A stretch of DNA of 64,000 nucleotides from Oreochromis niloticus (taxonomy: Eukaryota > Chordata > Actinopteri > Cichliformes > Cichlidae). The DNA lies in the NCBI RefSeq assembly GCF_001858045.2, contig NC_031976.2:3814608-3878607 (forward strand). The letters are read 5' to 3'. This document shows, in pieces, positions 31,079 through 44,434 of this stretch (its first letter is position 1; every line of letters starts with the position of its first letter). The notes beneath the pieces are model-generated. The model saw only the letters and a program-made list of their open reading frames with translations. It was not told where the DNA came from and searched no databases. Made by a program: the position numbers and the translations under genes.

Positions 31079-32677
31079 CAGTGGCTTGCAAAAGTATTCA
31101 GCCCCCCTGAACTTTTCCACATTTTGTCACATTACAGCCACAAACATGAATCAATTTTATTGGAATTCCACGTGAAAGACCAATATAAAGTGGTGTACAC
31201 GTGAGAAGTGGAACGAAAATCATACATGATTCCAAACATTTTTTACAAATAAATAACTGAAAAATGGGCTGTGCGTAATTATTCAGCCCCCTGAGTCAAT
31301 ACTTTGTAGAACCACCTTTTGCTGCAATTACAGCTGCCAGTCTTTTAGGGTATGTCTCTACCAGCTTTGCACATCTAGAGACTGAAATCCTTGCCCATTC
31401 TTCTTTGCAAAACAGCTCTAGCTCAGTCAGATTAGATGGATAGCGTTTGTGAACAACAGTTTTCAGATCTTGCCACATATTCTCGATTGGATTTAGATCT
31501 GGACTTTGACTGGGCCATTCTAACACATGGATATGTTCTGTTTTAAACCATTCCATTGTTGCCCTGGCTTTATGTTTAGGGTCATTGTCCTGCTGGAAGG
31601 TGAACCTCCGCCCCAGTCTCAAGTCTTTTGGAGACTCCAAGAGGTTGTCTTCCAAGATTGCCCTGTATTTGACTCCATCCATCTTCCCATCAACTCTGAC
31701 CAGCTTCCCTGTCCCTGCTGAAGAGAAGCACCCCCAGAGCATGATGCTGCCACCACCATATTTGACAGTGGGGATGGTGTGTTCAGAGTGATGTGCAGTG
31801 TTAGTTTTCCGCCACACATAGTGTTTTGCATTTTGGCCAAAAAGTTCCATTTTGGTCTCATCTGACCAGAGCACCTTCTTCCACATGTTTGCTGTGTCCC
31901 CCACATGGCTTGTGGCAAACTGCAAACAGGACTTCTTATGGTTTTCTGTTAACAATGGCTTTCTTCTTGCCACTCTTCCATAAAGGCCAATTTTGTGCAG
32001 TGCATGACGAATAGTTGTCCTATGGACAGATTCCCCCACCTGAGCTGTAGATCTCTGCAGCTCGTCCAGAGTCACCATGGGCCTCTTGGCTGCATTTCTG
32101 ATCTCCTTGTTCGGCCTGTGCGTTTAGGTGGACGGCCTTGTCTTGGTAGGTTTACAGTTGTGCCACACTCCTTCCATTTCTGAATGATGGCTTGAACAGT
32201 GCTCCGTGGGATGTTCAAGGCTTGGGAAATCTTTTTGTAGCCTAAGCCTGCTTTAAATTTCTCAATAACTTTATCCCTGACCTGTCTGGTGTGTTCTTTG
32301 GACTTCATGGTGTTGTTGCTCCCAATATTCTCTAAAACAACCTCTGAGGCCATCACAGAGCAGCGGTATTTGTACTGACATTAGATTACACACAGGTGCA
32401 CTCTATTTAGTCATTAGCACTCATCAGGCAATGTCTATGGGCAACTGACTGCACTCAGACCAAAGGGGGCTGAATAATTACGCACACCCCACTTTGCAGT
32501 TATTTATTTGTTAAAAATGTTTGGAATCATGTATGATTTTCGTTCCGCTTCTCACGTGTACACCACTTTATATTGGTCTTTCACGTGGAATTCCAATAAA
32601 ATTGATTCATGTTTGTGGCTGTAATGTGAAAAAATGTGGAAAAGTTCAAGGGGGCCGAATACTTTTGCAAGCCACTG
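31079..32677 (-). mobile_element. Tc1-like transposon, copy 2, complete ends
   Basis: 1599 bp with CAGTGGCTTGC at both ends and TA target duplications (31077-31078 and 32678-32679). Long inverted repeats of about 210 bp (31079-31290 and 32463-32677) share AAAAGTATTC, CACGTGAAAGACCAATA and GCGTAATTATTCAGCCCC. The flanks restore the L2 sequence CATCTTATCTTAA. Same family as 1-1362. Confidence 0.95.
31296..32356 (-). pseudogene. Tc1-type DD34E transposase with a single frameshift
   Basis: The N-terminal frame (32356-32072) holds the helix-turn-helix DNA-binding domain up to RPPKRTGRTRR. A small deletion near 32090-32105, relative to copy 1, shifts the frame. The catalytic frame (32078-31296, 260 aa) is continuous: VTLDELQRSTAQVGESVH, WSDETKMELFG, QQDNDPKHKARA and SPDLNPIENMW, giving the full DD34E triad, then WARISVSRCAKLVETYPKRL. 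It is less damaged than copy 1, which has a stop and a frameshift, but still not translatable as one protein. Confidence 0.93.
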
Positions 32678-33339
32678 TATCTTAAAGATAGTCTTCTGTC
32701 TCACTTCTAGGATATTTTAAAGTAGAATGGGAGGCAGACCCTGAAATCTCATTTAGTTACGCTGCAATAGGCCTAGGCTGCTGGGAGATTCATCTTCACT
32801 CACCTTCTTTCATTTATTATCTGTTTATACAGCACTCTGCATTTAATCATTTGTTATCATTAATCTTTGGCTCTCTTCCACAGTGTGTCTTTTCTTCTGC
32901 CTTCCTCCCTTTAACTCCATGGCAAATGCCTGCCCCTCCCTGAGCCTGGTTATACCAGAAGTTTCTTCCTATTCACTGTTAGCCTTTGCAGTAATTTCCA
33001 TAGCTTAGTACTGCAAAATCAAGAGTAAAAAACGCTAAAGGATGTTTGCAGTTTAGTACTGTAATTTGCAAGTAATTGTGGGAAAATTCCATGAGATTAC
33101 ATTATTTTTACGGTAACTCACCGTACTCATGGAAACAGCTGTAAAATACAGCAAATGTAACAATTGGTGATGTTACTGAGATTATACTATTACACCATCG
33201 GGATTTCTGTTGTTTTCTACTGTAGATCTAAGAGTAATTACCTAAATCCTCATTCAGAGTGTATTACCATAAAATGCAATTCATTGTGAGAGTAGTATCA
33301 CATGTAAACTACAATATACAGCATCATTTTTAACTTGAG

Positions 33340-35640
33340 TAAGTTGCAGCTACACTATTTGAAGTATTTGAAGTATAACTGAAGTATACTAAGAAGTACA
33401 ACGAAATACCCAGCAAGCATTGCAGTGCTTTAACTGTAAAATTAAAACAACTATGAAACAAATAATTGATGTTTTAAACAAGAATTTGTCACAAATTCTT
33501 GTGTAATGTCTTTTACCTTCTGAACAGAGTAAGTGGGATAAAAAAAAATGTTTAAACCGTGAGTGAAAAGGGTTAATAGTTAATAAACCTCAACTGTCAA
33601 ATCATTTTCTCAACTGTTTGCAATATAATTCTGGTACTTGAACTATGAGTGTAATTCTCTGCAAAGGAAGCCTTCTGATAGTTGGAACTATTATCTGACT
33701 GTCTGGGGAATGGAGTGATTTGTTACATGTGAAAAATATGTTTCAACTGGATTTTAATTACTATATTTCAACCAGAAGTAAGCCAAATATAAACTAAAAA
33801 GTAAATCAATAGTATACTTGTAAGTTTAGTATTGTGTTAGAGTATATTTTAAGTATACTCTTATAGACTGGAAAGGACATTATGCTAGTACAGTTATAGT
33901 GAACAAAAAGTACATCCAAAAGTTCATTTCAAGTATACTTCTATATACTAAAACGGGGGCCAATGTAGTCCCCAAGAAGCAATAGTAGTATACTTACTAG
34001 GTAACGTATACTTAGACTGATTTCCTTTCTATATGTTACATTTAGAGTAATGTTTAAAAGTTACTTCATTTAGCAGGGTGTAGCTTTTTTCTCTTCTTAT
34101 TCTTTTTTATACTGGAACTTCATTCTTTCTGTATAAGGTGGTACTTTTAAGACACCTCTGCCTAACTACAGTGAACTAACCAGAAGTCTCGGAATATGCT
34201 CTGGTGGTCATTTTACACAAGTTCAGGTGTCACATCCATGAAACCTACACCACTAACCAGCATCAGTCCTACAACTTCACTCTCAAATTTAATAAATTGT
34301 GGGACAAGCAGAAACTGTATTTTTAGCGGTGCATTTTGTGGCAGCCCAGACTGCTATAAAATGCACTCTCCTTGTAGCACCACTTCATCTTGGTTCAGAA
34401 GAGATGTCCTGGATATACATGATAATGTAACACGGGTGTTTTTGTTTGTTCATGTTTAGCGCGTTGGGTTGTGTTTTTAAAGCGAATGTTACGTTTTTAA
34501 AGCGTGTTATGCAACAGGTGTGTGTAGCACTGGTTACACATCTCAATGGGAGAGCATTAGTCGAGACCACACCTTTACCTGACGTACAACGTGGCGTATG
34601 GCGCACACTTTCAAAACAACAATGGCGGATAGAAGATATTGATCGAGGCGGCTAATGCTCCTTTCGCTGGTTGCCAACCACCATTAAATAACAACAAGAA
34701 GAAAATATTGATCTGCTTTTCTTAGTTTTGCACCTTTAAGACGCAATTCAAACTCAAACAAAGCTGCAAAGCAGGAGAAAAACATGGCCATCAACTATTC
34801 TGTGCCACAGATCCAGTTCGCTGCAGCACAGAGTGATGATGAGATGGTGGAAGAACAACAGAGACAATTTACGGACCGTTAACATGTGCAACTTAGAAGT
34901 AGTCAGAGGTAACTGGATGGAGTTCAGTCAGGTTAAATGCACGGTTGATTGGATTATATCTGAAGATCTTATGCTATTCGTGACAACTCTACTAGACTCC
35001 AAATTTCTCATCCATGAGGGAGTATCTCAAAAGTAAATGAAACAACTAAACTTAACACTTTTTCCCTAAAACGGACTGACATGGGAAACGTTAAAGTTGG
35101 ATTGACACCAGCTAATCAGTCTGAAGGTAAGTGTTTTTTCACTTATTCGAGAGAAGTCAGAAACGCGTTCTTATTACTGTTTGTTTTGACTTTTAAGCTA
35201 CCGTGCCAGGTTATTTTCATTCAAATGCTAAGACAAAATATCAGTATCTATGAATGTGGAGACTCAAAAGACTAGTTAGTTAATAGTTGCCGATGGATTT
35301 ATGAGACTTGATAGAAAGTTGGACGTTTGCAACAGGTGAATCGGTGAACTACCGAGGTTGCGCCCAAATGCTGTTAGCTGGTCAGTGTTTTCAGGTGTGC
35401 TTGTACTACCTGTAGGGTGCGGAGTGCTGACTTAGTCAGGCTAAACCCATTAAAGCGTCGAGCTCAAATATGTTTTCATTTTTGTGCACTGCTCTCTTGT
35501 CTTTTGTCAGCACACATTTTCTGTTTATTGAAGCCTTTTGTTAATAATTTTGATCATGTAAAAACTGGGAATTGGTCCCTATTGACAATACTCTTATTTT
35601 TTTTTTTTTTTTGCATTGCATATGTCATTTAGGAAAGGTA
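33340..35640. other. CACTA interior without a clear gene
   Basis: 33340-34030 is AT-rich with recurring AAGTATACT/AGTATACTT words. Around 34783-34890 a short frame MAINYSVPQIQFAAAQSDDE ending in ...RQFTDR could be an initial exon of the transposase gene. A polyT run is at 35600. Nothing else was recognised. Confidence 0.4.
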
Positions 35641-35641
35641 A

Positions 35642-36990
35642 TTGGTCATTGAACTTTTTGCAACTATGTGTATTTGTAAATTTTGTGGCTTCCGTGCACA
35701 CAAATTTATATTGTTCAGTTTGCATGTTAAAAGCCACAAACATGTAGCTAACTATAGGCTTTCTTGTGGAACTGAGAACTGTCCTGCCACTTTCAGAACA
35801 TTTTCTGCCTTTCATTCACATATGCCTAGGAATCACAGAACAAGAAGGGAGACCACTGAGGAGAAGTTCTATGAGTTCACGGGTGACCTCAGCTGTCAAG
35901 TTCCTGGATGTGGGTATGCTGCACAAAACTTTACAACTCTGTGCCCATCTCAGATTTCACATCAAAGACGGGAAAAAAGTATTATGTCCATTTGAAGATT
36001 GCTCTAAATACTTCAGTGTCCGAACATCATTTTCCAGCCGTATTTCTCGAAAACATAAGTAGACAGTTCAGCAGTCAAGGCAACAAGAAATTGGGGAATT
36101 TGCCATAATACAAGGACAGGACACAGTTAATCTATTAGAAGACAGTTGGCTTTGTGTAAATTAAAAATGCAGGCTAAAATGCTCTTACCAACCAGCACTA
36201 TACAGAGCATCATAGAGGAATTTCAGGATCTTCTCAGCTGTGCAATGCACGATGTTCTTGCAATACTGTCTGACAAACTGTCTTCATTTAATATTCCATA
36301 AGCAGAAGTGGACAAAATCAATCAAGAACTTTTTTCATAGAGGACTATATATATCTGAGACACAGTAGGTTTCCTGACAAAGCTTTAAAAGCAAAACATC
36401 ACTATTTGTTACATTATGCAGAGCTTATCCTTCACTTTGGACCACTCATTCGTCTGTGCACCCTTAGGTTTGAGAGCAAGCACTCGTATTTCAAAGCATG
36501 TACAAGTTCAGTCTTGCATAACTTTGTCAACTTATGCAAGACTGAACGGCATCAGTTACTGCAGTCCTACCTCTCAGTGGGCCAAATGTTTCCACCTATA
36601 GTCCAAATGATTGGAGAAACAAGAGATTAGAATCATCATCTTTACAACGCTCTCATTCAAGAAGCTGTGGCAAACTTTGGATGTGTCAGCAGTTGTCTAC
36701 AAAGGTACCAAGTATGTCAAAGGCTATGTTTCCATTGTAGATGACACTGATGATGGCTTGGTTTTTGGGAAGATAGCTGTTATACTTGTTAACGATTCTG
36801 AATTGTACTTTGTGCTCAAGTTGCATCACTCAGTACTCCTCATTGACCTTGGACTTCACTGCTTGCGTTGCCCTACAGAAAGAAGTGTTTGTGTAAATGC
36901 TGACAGTCTGATGGATTATTACCCACCACCACTTTATAACATGGCAGGCCTTTTTGTTGTCTCCTTACACCATTCAGTTTCCTCTTAATT
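35642..36990 (+). pseudogene. CACTA/EnSpm transposase remnant with C2H2 fingers
   Basis: The N-terminal zinc-finger block is CKFCGFRAHKF...HVKSHKH, CGTENCPATFRTFSAFHSHM and CQVPGCGYAAQ, with a frameshift near 35940 before LCAHLRFHIKDGKKVLCPFE. Further on, 36150-36300 gives LLPTSTIQSIIEEFQDLLS. Then 36406-36600 gives AELILHFGPLIRL and RFESKHSYFK, and 36680-36990 gives VVYKGTKYVKGY and a C-terminal LHHS. These blocks match, in order, the animal EnSpm transposase as I remember it. The catalytic DDE core between the LLP and FGPLIRL blocks is missing, and stops and frame changes occur, so no active transposase can be made. Confidence 0.65.
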
Positions 36991-36999
36991 GTTTTTCAG

Positions 37000-39900
37000 G
37001 GATGGAAATTGAAGAGGAACTTACAAGCCTCCTGCCGACACTAGACAGAGAGAAAATAATCTGCATTGTAGAACATCTGACGGACGTTATTGGTGTACAA
37101 CAAAAAAGTGATCTTTTGTTTGTGGAGGCGGAAGATCTCAAACCCTTTCTCACACCAATTCAAATACGTAAACTACTTCTTGCATTTAAAGGAGGTTTGT
37201 GTAGGTTCTGTACAAATCATAGACCTGAGTCTATGATTTGAAGGTCACTCATAGACTCATATGTCACTGATTAGCTTGATTAGCTTTTTTTTTCTCTTCA
37301 CCATACTACACATGTACTTTGATAGTATAATGTTGAAGAGCGTTTTGGGGCTCACATTGTCTGGTAGATACTTAACACGGAAAACATAAGTAGACACTAA
37401 ATCTAACACCATTAACCTTTCATTGGTAGTGGTACAACTAAGGGTTTGAAATTGTGACATATTGTAAAATATATTGACTCAAGGTCTTTTCAATGCAAGA
37501 CCTTGAGTTTGTAGTTCTTTTGCAGTCCTGGGATTGCTTCTTTTCATCTTTAGACAAGGTCCCCAAAAACTGCCTTGCCGTTACTACTCAATCCTAATTG
37601 TGATCTTTATTTATTTATTTGTTTAGATGGCAACAGACCAGAGAACCTGAATGACACCATTACTCTGGAGCCATGCCCTGCTGCATCAGCTGAAACATCA
37701 AGCCATCCACCTCACCCCTCCTCCTCCACGTCCACCACTATGTACAACCATTACTCCAGCTCTTGGGTCTCACACTTACAGATTCCTTGGGAAAGATTTC
37801 CACTCCGACTGTCGCATGCAATCACAAGAGGAGACAGAGCTCATCCAGACGACAGGAGAAGTATGGTTAGAATTGTTGTGGAGGCCATGCAAGTTCACTG
37901 CAGGAACCCTAAACGTGCATCTTGTGAAGAAGTTGCTAAAATCATTGTAAACAGATACCCTCAAACATTTGCAGATTTTACTGAAACAGGAGAAAGACTG
38001 GGTTGTGGACATTATTCACTACTAAGAAGCATCAAATCTAGAGTTGAACATGTTAATCGAGATAATACAACACATAGACTTCGTCAAACAAAGAGAACCA
38101 GGAATGAGGAAGACTGCAGTCCCAACAGTAATGCAACCTCACCTAAAAAAGTTAGATGCCTTGTTGATAGCTATGGTTGTATAAATTGGCAACCAGTTGA
38201 ACTTCCTGAGGGGGAAATGCCAGCTTCTTTAGAGGAAAAGAAACACATCTTGTTAACAATTTTTAATTCAGAAGGACCTGGAGCTGTGGAGAGACCTGAT
38301 GTGGATGACTTCATGTGCCTCACATATATTTCTCAGCGGCAGCTTATCAACAGTTGTCCCTCACTTTCAGTAGCTGAAATTCAGGAGCAGTGGCCATTCT
38401 TGTTTACTCGGAAAGGTCTTTCGAACCACTTTTACAAACTCACAGGCATCGATATCAGTGAGCGCTTAGGTCAGGCCCTCATAACCAAAGGCAGAAGGAT
38501 TATTAACTATTTCTCCAGCCAGAAGCTCAATAAGGACACTCGGTATAAGGACACTCATCCAGCAGATAGAAAGTGAGGGAGTTTTGACCAACAACAAGGT
38601 TGGCACAGCAACCATACTTCTCATGATGAAGTATTACAAGGAAGATGAAGACTCCCTCTTTGTCTTAGCAGATGTAAGCTTTTTTCATACAGCTCTATGT
38701 TTAATGCTGTTGCTTGCTGTCCTGTTTTTGTTTTGTTTTTTGTTACATAAAATGTCTTGGTCCTTTTTCTGGCAGGAAACATCTACCAGGATGTCCCTTG
38801 AAGCAGAGAGCAACCTGCCAATCGCTCCAAGGCTGATTATGCTTGGTAAGAAGTCATTTATGAAATAGAGCTGATTAGACCATATTAAAATTTCTGTTTG
38901 GCACAGGAGCTTTTCCTGGACACGGGTATCCAGTCTCTTTTTTCGTAGCTCAAATTTCTGTAATTTCCTTTATAAACCAAGGTTGTTGGACATGTGTCTC
39001 AGTGAACCCAGCAAGGTAACAATATCAAATTTCACATTACATATTACTGATCAACATAGTAAAACATAGTAGCTACACCAACAGCAGAAATACTGAAGTC
39101 AATACTGTAAAGTTTAACAGCAGCACAAACTATAAACTCCAAAATAACCATACAGTTGATTCATCTCCGGTAATTTAATTGGGCTGACTCTTTGTTAGGT
39201 GTGTTTAATGTGCAGAATAATTCCCAATTATGTACAATTCTAATATGTTAAAACGGACTTATGTACATAAGGCCATTAATAATTAACTGTACGTAGCTAT
39301 TTGCTTTATGACTATCTAGACAGTGTGAAGAAGTGAAGTATTGAAATTATTTTATGTTGCATAATGACAACATGTTGCCCCTATACATTTAAGGACAAAG
39401 TTCAATGACCGCCACCTGCTGGATGGTGAATGCAGAGGGGCGTGTAATTGTTGAGCTGGACAAAGAGAACACCTTTGCTGATGCGATGTCAGTCTTCTTT
39501 GGTTCATTCTATGTATTGAACCTGGAATACCAGGAGTCAGCGTGTGCAACATTGGAACTGATTCAGAGGTATGTTTGAACAGTTAGCTAATAGTGATAGA
39601 TGATGAATAAATTATCCCTAAGTAACTCATTATTTCAAATCACAACTCAATGTTACTGTATGTTACTATTTATTGTGGCATGTTTTAAGGTTTTTTGTAA
39701 GGATAAACCCTGAAGAGGGAACAAAATGTACCTCCAAGGTTGGCACAAGCAGAAAGACTGGGACCACTGTGAAGCGAAAGGTTGTTCACATTAACCCTCA
39801 TGTCACAACTTTCCTCCAGCGGCTTACTGAATTTGAAAACTTCAAATTAGGTAACTGTTTTTGCCATTTTTAGTGAATTTCTTGTATAATTTAAGTGACC

Positions 39901-40262
39901 AATGTGTTGTTACCTGTGTCTCCACAGATGATCCATGGCCCATGCTTTCCGGACATTTACACAAGACGAACAACAATGAAGACAAGCTCTCTTGCCATCT
40001 TGCAAGACGCTGTCTCTGTCCAATAGGTTTTTTGAGTGCAACAGTTTTGATTTTTTTTTTTCCTTCTTTTACCCGTTTGTTAAAAATTATTTCAGCTACT
40101 TACACTTTAATTGTCACATGTATTGGCTCACCATACAAATCAATGAACTCAGTCCACAAAGCAAGATCAGGGTTCAGTGCAGGTCAGTCAAGTTCCTTCA
40201 CACCACACACGCTCATCCATGTCCTTGTGGACCCTGCTTTGTGCATTGATTTGGTAGTGTGA
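37000..40262 (+). pseudogene. Second gene of the CACTA element: SAM-like domain protein, six exons, one frameshift
   Basis: Predicted exons are 37000-37194, 37627-38673, 38776-38845, 39394-39568, 39690-39850 and 39928-40262. Each internal junction has AG/GT splice sites (for example TTTTTCAG/GGATGG and GAT/GTAAGC). Exon 1 encodes a SAM-like domain (LLPTLDREKIICIVEHLTD, VEAEDLKPFLTP). Exon 2 encodes GCGHYSLLRSIKSRVE and CINWQPVELPEGE. Later exons give TATCWMVNAEGRVIVELDKE, FFVRINPEEGTKC and INPHVTTFLQRLTEFE. One frameshift falls near 38540-38560, between KDTRY and ESEGVLTNNKVGT. Similar proteins are annotated in fish as SAMD3-like. Biochemical role unknown; it may be a transposition accessory protein. 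Confidence 0.6.
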
Positions 40263-40321
40263 GCCAGTATTTTGGATAAAGTGTATATAAAGGCAGAAGT
40301 GTGGGGCTTGATATTATATTC

Positions 40322-40425
40322 ATTACAATTCAGTTTATTTGTATGGTGCCAACAAAATGAATGCCAAGGCACTTCACATTGTAGGTTTAAGACCCTACAA
40401 AATATAACTAAGAAAACCCAACACT
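40322..40425 (-). repeat. L2 3'-tail fragment inside the CACTA element
   Basis: CAATTCAGTTTATTTGTATG, AAGGCACTTCACATTGTAGG and GAAAACCCAACA match the inverted L2 tail seen at 2383-2520. About 100 bp. Confidence 0.65.
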
Positions 40426-41436
40426 TGAGCATATGTTGTCTGCCATGATATGGATATGAAATAATATCGTTATTGTTTGTACAACCATCTGAGAAAATAA
40501 TGGATTACATGGTTTAGTAAAAAAAAGTGCTTCCTCAATGAAAATATGTTTTCAGTTCTTTTCAGTTTTTGATTTTGGAAATGTGTATTTCAGCAGGGAA
40601 AAATCAGAACAGAAATAAAAAGTGGTGTAAAGCACATGAATTATTGTGTGTGTGTATCTATCTATCTCGATCAATCGATCTTTAGTGGGTATATATATGT
40701 TTTTATATAAATATAAATAAATAAATGGTACCTTTTTTTTAATACAATACAATTTTTTTTTTTTTTAACCCTCCAGTCTCTTACAGTATGTTACTGTTTC
40801 CTTAAATTACGGTAAATTACGACGTGTTAAACAGTAAATGACCGCCTGTTGGGACATGGTATCCTCTAGCAGAGATTAATATTTTTGGTACTGATGATGC
40901 GTGATAACGGTAAGTTACTGGTAAATATATTGCAGTTTATTACCTTGCAGCGGGCTTACAGTGACATACCGTGAATAAACGGTAGTATACCAATTTCTTA
41001 ATCACAGTATAATGTTACTTTGTTGACGTAATTTACGACATAACGACATAACGTTATCTCACTGGCGACAGTGACGCCAGTGAGATACCATAAAAAAAGC
41101 TACGGTGCGTTACCATAATTTGTCCAAGAGTATTATACCACAACAGCAAAAAACGGTATCATCCTGCAAAACAGTAAGCTACAGTAATACGGCGTCATGG
41201 TATGACGCTGGCAACAGTGACGCCAGTATGTTACCGTAAAGTGGAGATGAAAAGTCTAACAGTGTTGAAAAGGGAGTTTTTCCTTCCCACTGTCCCAAGT
41301 TCTAGTTGAAAGGGGTCATTTGGTTGATGAAGTTTTATCTTATTATTATTGTACAGTCTTTATTTAACAAAATAAAGCACCTTAACTTAACTGGCTTTCT
41401 GGTTATTTGGTGCTCTATAAAAAAAAAATGGATTAA

Positions 41437-42480
41437 CTGGGTGAAAAATTGCCGTCCGCATGATTTCTGTGATGTTTTACTATTGTAACCACTTTTCTCT
41501 AAAGCAGACTAAATCAATATAATGACCAACTATTAAATAATTTACTAACAGGAAGGAGAGAAATCTAATGTTTAATAGTTCATGATTAATTGATTTATTC
41601 TTTGGAGCCATTAAATGTGCTACATTATTCTTTCTTTGTAAATCTGTGATTTTTATTTAGATAGTCTGAGCACAGACACAGTCTCTACTTGCTCTTGTTG
41701 GACAGGGTTTGGGGGGGTGTGACAAAGGGAAAGAAAATGCAAACAGGTAAGTAAAACTATAACTCTGCTTGCCTGTCCCAATTGTGGATAGTCATGCTTT
41801 GGTGTCTTTAATAAACCTGATTTCTAAAAATGAGAGCAGCGATATCCAAAGTGGATGGATGCCATCTCTCTTAAGAAAAGCAGGTTTTACCCCAAAAGTT
41901 TTCCAGTTATTCAGTTATCCAACATTATTTTTTGGATACCACTCAGATAGCCAGTGGACCTTTATTGTCCCCTGATTGATGGGTGTTATTACTGTCAACA
42001 TTTACAATATTTCCCAGTCTATACCTACTCTTAGCCAACAGTTTCTAATTGGTGTCAGTGTCACCTGCTCTGGCCCCTTGAATGCAATCATCCTGTTGTT
42101 TCACATTTCAAAGAATAGCGTGACCAATTACACTTGAGCAACTTTCTTCAGCAAGTATGTCATCAGGTAAGGAAAATCTATTTGAAACATGAACAAGTTT
42201 GATGGTGTACCAGGGGCTTCTGTTTAGGGCTATGGTTTCACCTCATAGTCACCAAGCTGGCCTGATTTCGCAGCTGCAAAGAGAGGACCTGCTGGGGACA
42301 GCTAACCCAGTTAAATGGGGCTCAGGTACTTTGGCCTGCACCAACTACCAGGGTCTGGTTCATTGACCTGGGTTTTCAGTTCAGTGAACAATAAATGTTG
42401 TCCCCATTGGGAATAAATGTCCTTCAACAGAAACAAGGATATGCAGCCAAGAAGGTGAGAAACCTCCCCTTCCTCACCCA
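41437..42480 (-). mobile_element. L2-clade LINE, copy D, ORF1/endonuclease fragment
   Basis: Aligns block by block with 8420-9350 of copy A: GGTGAAAAATTGCCG, CTAAAGCAGACTAAATCAAT, CACAGTCTCTACTTGC, GGTTTGGGGGGGTG and CACCTGCTCTGGCCCC. It then extends past it into the upstream ORF1 region. Heavily diverged, with no long frame. It lies directly behind the 3' end of copy C in opposite orientation. Confidence 0.65.
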
Positions 42481-42907
42481 GATAGTAGTGATAAAAAATG
42501 ACCCTAGAAAAATACCTTGTTTAAAACACACCCAACCATAATGTGACTTTAGAGAATGGTCATGTAACTTATTAATTAAGAAGCACAAAGTCAGGCATTA
42601 TTTCCTGTGAATTCCTAATGTGTGTAGGGATGAAAATGTCTATAGGGAGACAAAATGCCATGTAAAAGGATATACAGTATTTGCCCCCTTCATTGTTTTC
42701 TTCCTCATTTCTTTCTTTCTGCATTGCATGCTGGGAGTGTGGTGAGTCTAACTGAGAGATTGAGGACTTGTTTCTAACTTTACGTTTCTGTCTGTTATGT
42801 CTTTTCTTTCTGATAGTATAGTTTGATTTTTATAGTGTGCGTGGAGTTAAATTAAGCTTCACTGATATTATTGATTGCTTAAAACTGGCTTTTTGTCGGT
42901 TGGCTTG

Positions 42908-43429
42908 TGTTACGACCCTGGCCATAATGTGTCTCGGTGGCTGTTTTTTGTTCTGCCTGTCTGTGTCTTTAAGAGTCTCTGCAGGTCCCTGATTGGAGAA
43001 GCTGACGGCTGCTGATTGGTCCCCTGATCATGTGGTTGCTTTGAAAATCTGTCACCAGCAGTTGTCCCGGGGCAGCGACTGACAGCAGCAGCAGACCCAT
43101 CCTTGGCCTCCAAACCCTGTGTTACTCGTGTGTGTTCCTGAGGATTGCTGAGCTTCTGTATATAGTGTGTAGTTTAGAGTCACGTGTAAATAGTCACTGA
43201 AGCCGAAGGGGTGAGCTGCCTTGTTATTTTCTGTATCATTTTCTCCTGTTTATTCAGTTAGGGAGTTAGGGGTAGCATTTGTCTTTTGTTTGTTTTTTTT
43301 ATCACGTAGGGTTTAGGTAGCACCCGCTTGACTCATTAAGCTGGTTTTGTTTGGTTTTGGGGACCAGGGCGGGGTCACTCTTCTTTTAACTTATGCTACG
43401 TTCCTGTACCCCTAGACAGGGGTGTAACA
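42908..43429. mobile_element. Solo LTR, probably Ty3/gypsy-like
   Basis: 522 bp with perfect 6-bp terminal inverted repeats TGTTAC/GTAACA, and TG...CA ends. The 5-bp flanks GCTTG (42903-42907) and ACTTG (43430-43434) match at four positions. It splits the L1-Tx1 ORF1. No internal genes. Orientation and class are uncertain. Confidence 0.65.
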
Positions 43430-44434
43430 ACTTGCGTATCGCTAAAATGGACCTCTCTAGCCTTACGAGACAAAATGAGTTTAAGATCATACCTAGTTGT
43501 CCTTGCTCTGTAGAAGAGTGTAGTCTGTCGGTGGGTGAAATTGTGGGTCATAGCAGCATTAAATCTGCTGCTCGGATGATCTACTTTAAACCTGAATGGA
43601 GCCAGAGATATGAGGAAGAGAGTCAGTGAGTATGAGTTAATGAAACTGAAGCATATAAATGTATTAATGGTCCAAGAAAACACATAGTGATTGTTTAAAT
43701 GAGACAGACTGGAAGACTGGGATTGTGAGGGAGAAGTAATTTTGAGTCATTTAAATAGAGCCAGTGGTGGAGTGGCGCTACTTTTTCAAAAAAATTTCTT
43801 CCAGAATCCTATGATTTTCAGGAGGTGGTAAAGGACAGGCTAATGGTGGTGAAGGCAAAGTATGAGTGTTTCAAGATTATGGTTGTGAACGTGTATGCTC
43901 CAAATACGGGGCCAGAGAGAATACTTTTTCTACACAAGCTTGAGGATGTCTTATGCAAGTGTGATCCATAAGAGTTTCTTTTTTTGGCCAGAGACTTTAA
44001 CTGTACAGAATGATCAGTTGGACAGAAATCATTTAGAACCTCATGTGCCCAGAAGCACAGTCTGTAGTTGATGTTTGGAGGGAAATGCACAATAAAGAAA
44101 GACAATTTAGGTGGGCTAGGAGTAGAGAGAACTTTTTGTCTGCAGTTAGATTAGACAGAATATACTGTAAAAGATTACAGTTTGTCCAGAAGTTCTGGAC
44201 ATGTTTTTTGGAAACCGGTTGTTAGTGTGATTTTAAGAGGGATAGGAAGGCTGGGGATGGGGGCCTCACTGTTCTTATTGGACTGTCATTCATTGCATTC
44301 CTATGAAATACCAATGTTTTATAGAGGCCTGTTCAAAGTTTGGTCTGTTTTCAAGTGGAAAAGAATTAAACCAACTTCTTCATTGTTCTGGCTCCTGGAG
44401 GAACCAGTGGTGCTTGGGGCCAAGCTGGATACTT

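Larger units (their letters stand above)
32974..41264 (+). mobile_element. CACTA/EnSpm-type DNA transposon, 8.3 kb, two genes
   Basis: Starts CACTGTTAGCCTTT and ends as its inverse, AAAAGTCTAACAGTG, inserted in the L2 3' UTR. TT stands on both sides (32972-32973 and 41265-41266), so the target duplication is 2-3 bp. The subterminal regions (32990-33400 and 40780-41264) are dense in short TTACGGTA/TACTGTAA and GTGACGCCAGT repeats, as in CACTA elements. Inside lie a decayed transposase (35642-36990) and a downstream multi-exon gene (37000-40262). Superfamily is inferred from the CACTG ends, short target duplication and transposase blocks. Confidence 0.72.
30899..41430 (+). mobile_element. L2-clade LINE, copy C, rearranged and twice interrupted
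   Basis: The pieces are an endonuclease fragment (30899-31013, matching the DFNIHVDAKND to SIGFS region), a jump to the C-terminal region (31014-31078), 32678-32973 (KVEWEA-like to 3' UTR) and 41265-41430 (3' UTR end). The Tc1-like element at 31079-32677 and the CACTA element at 32974-41264 interrupt it. A large internal deletion removed the whole reverse transcriptase before these insertions. Confidence 0.75.
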
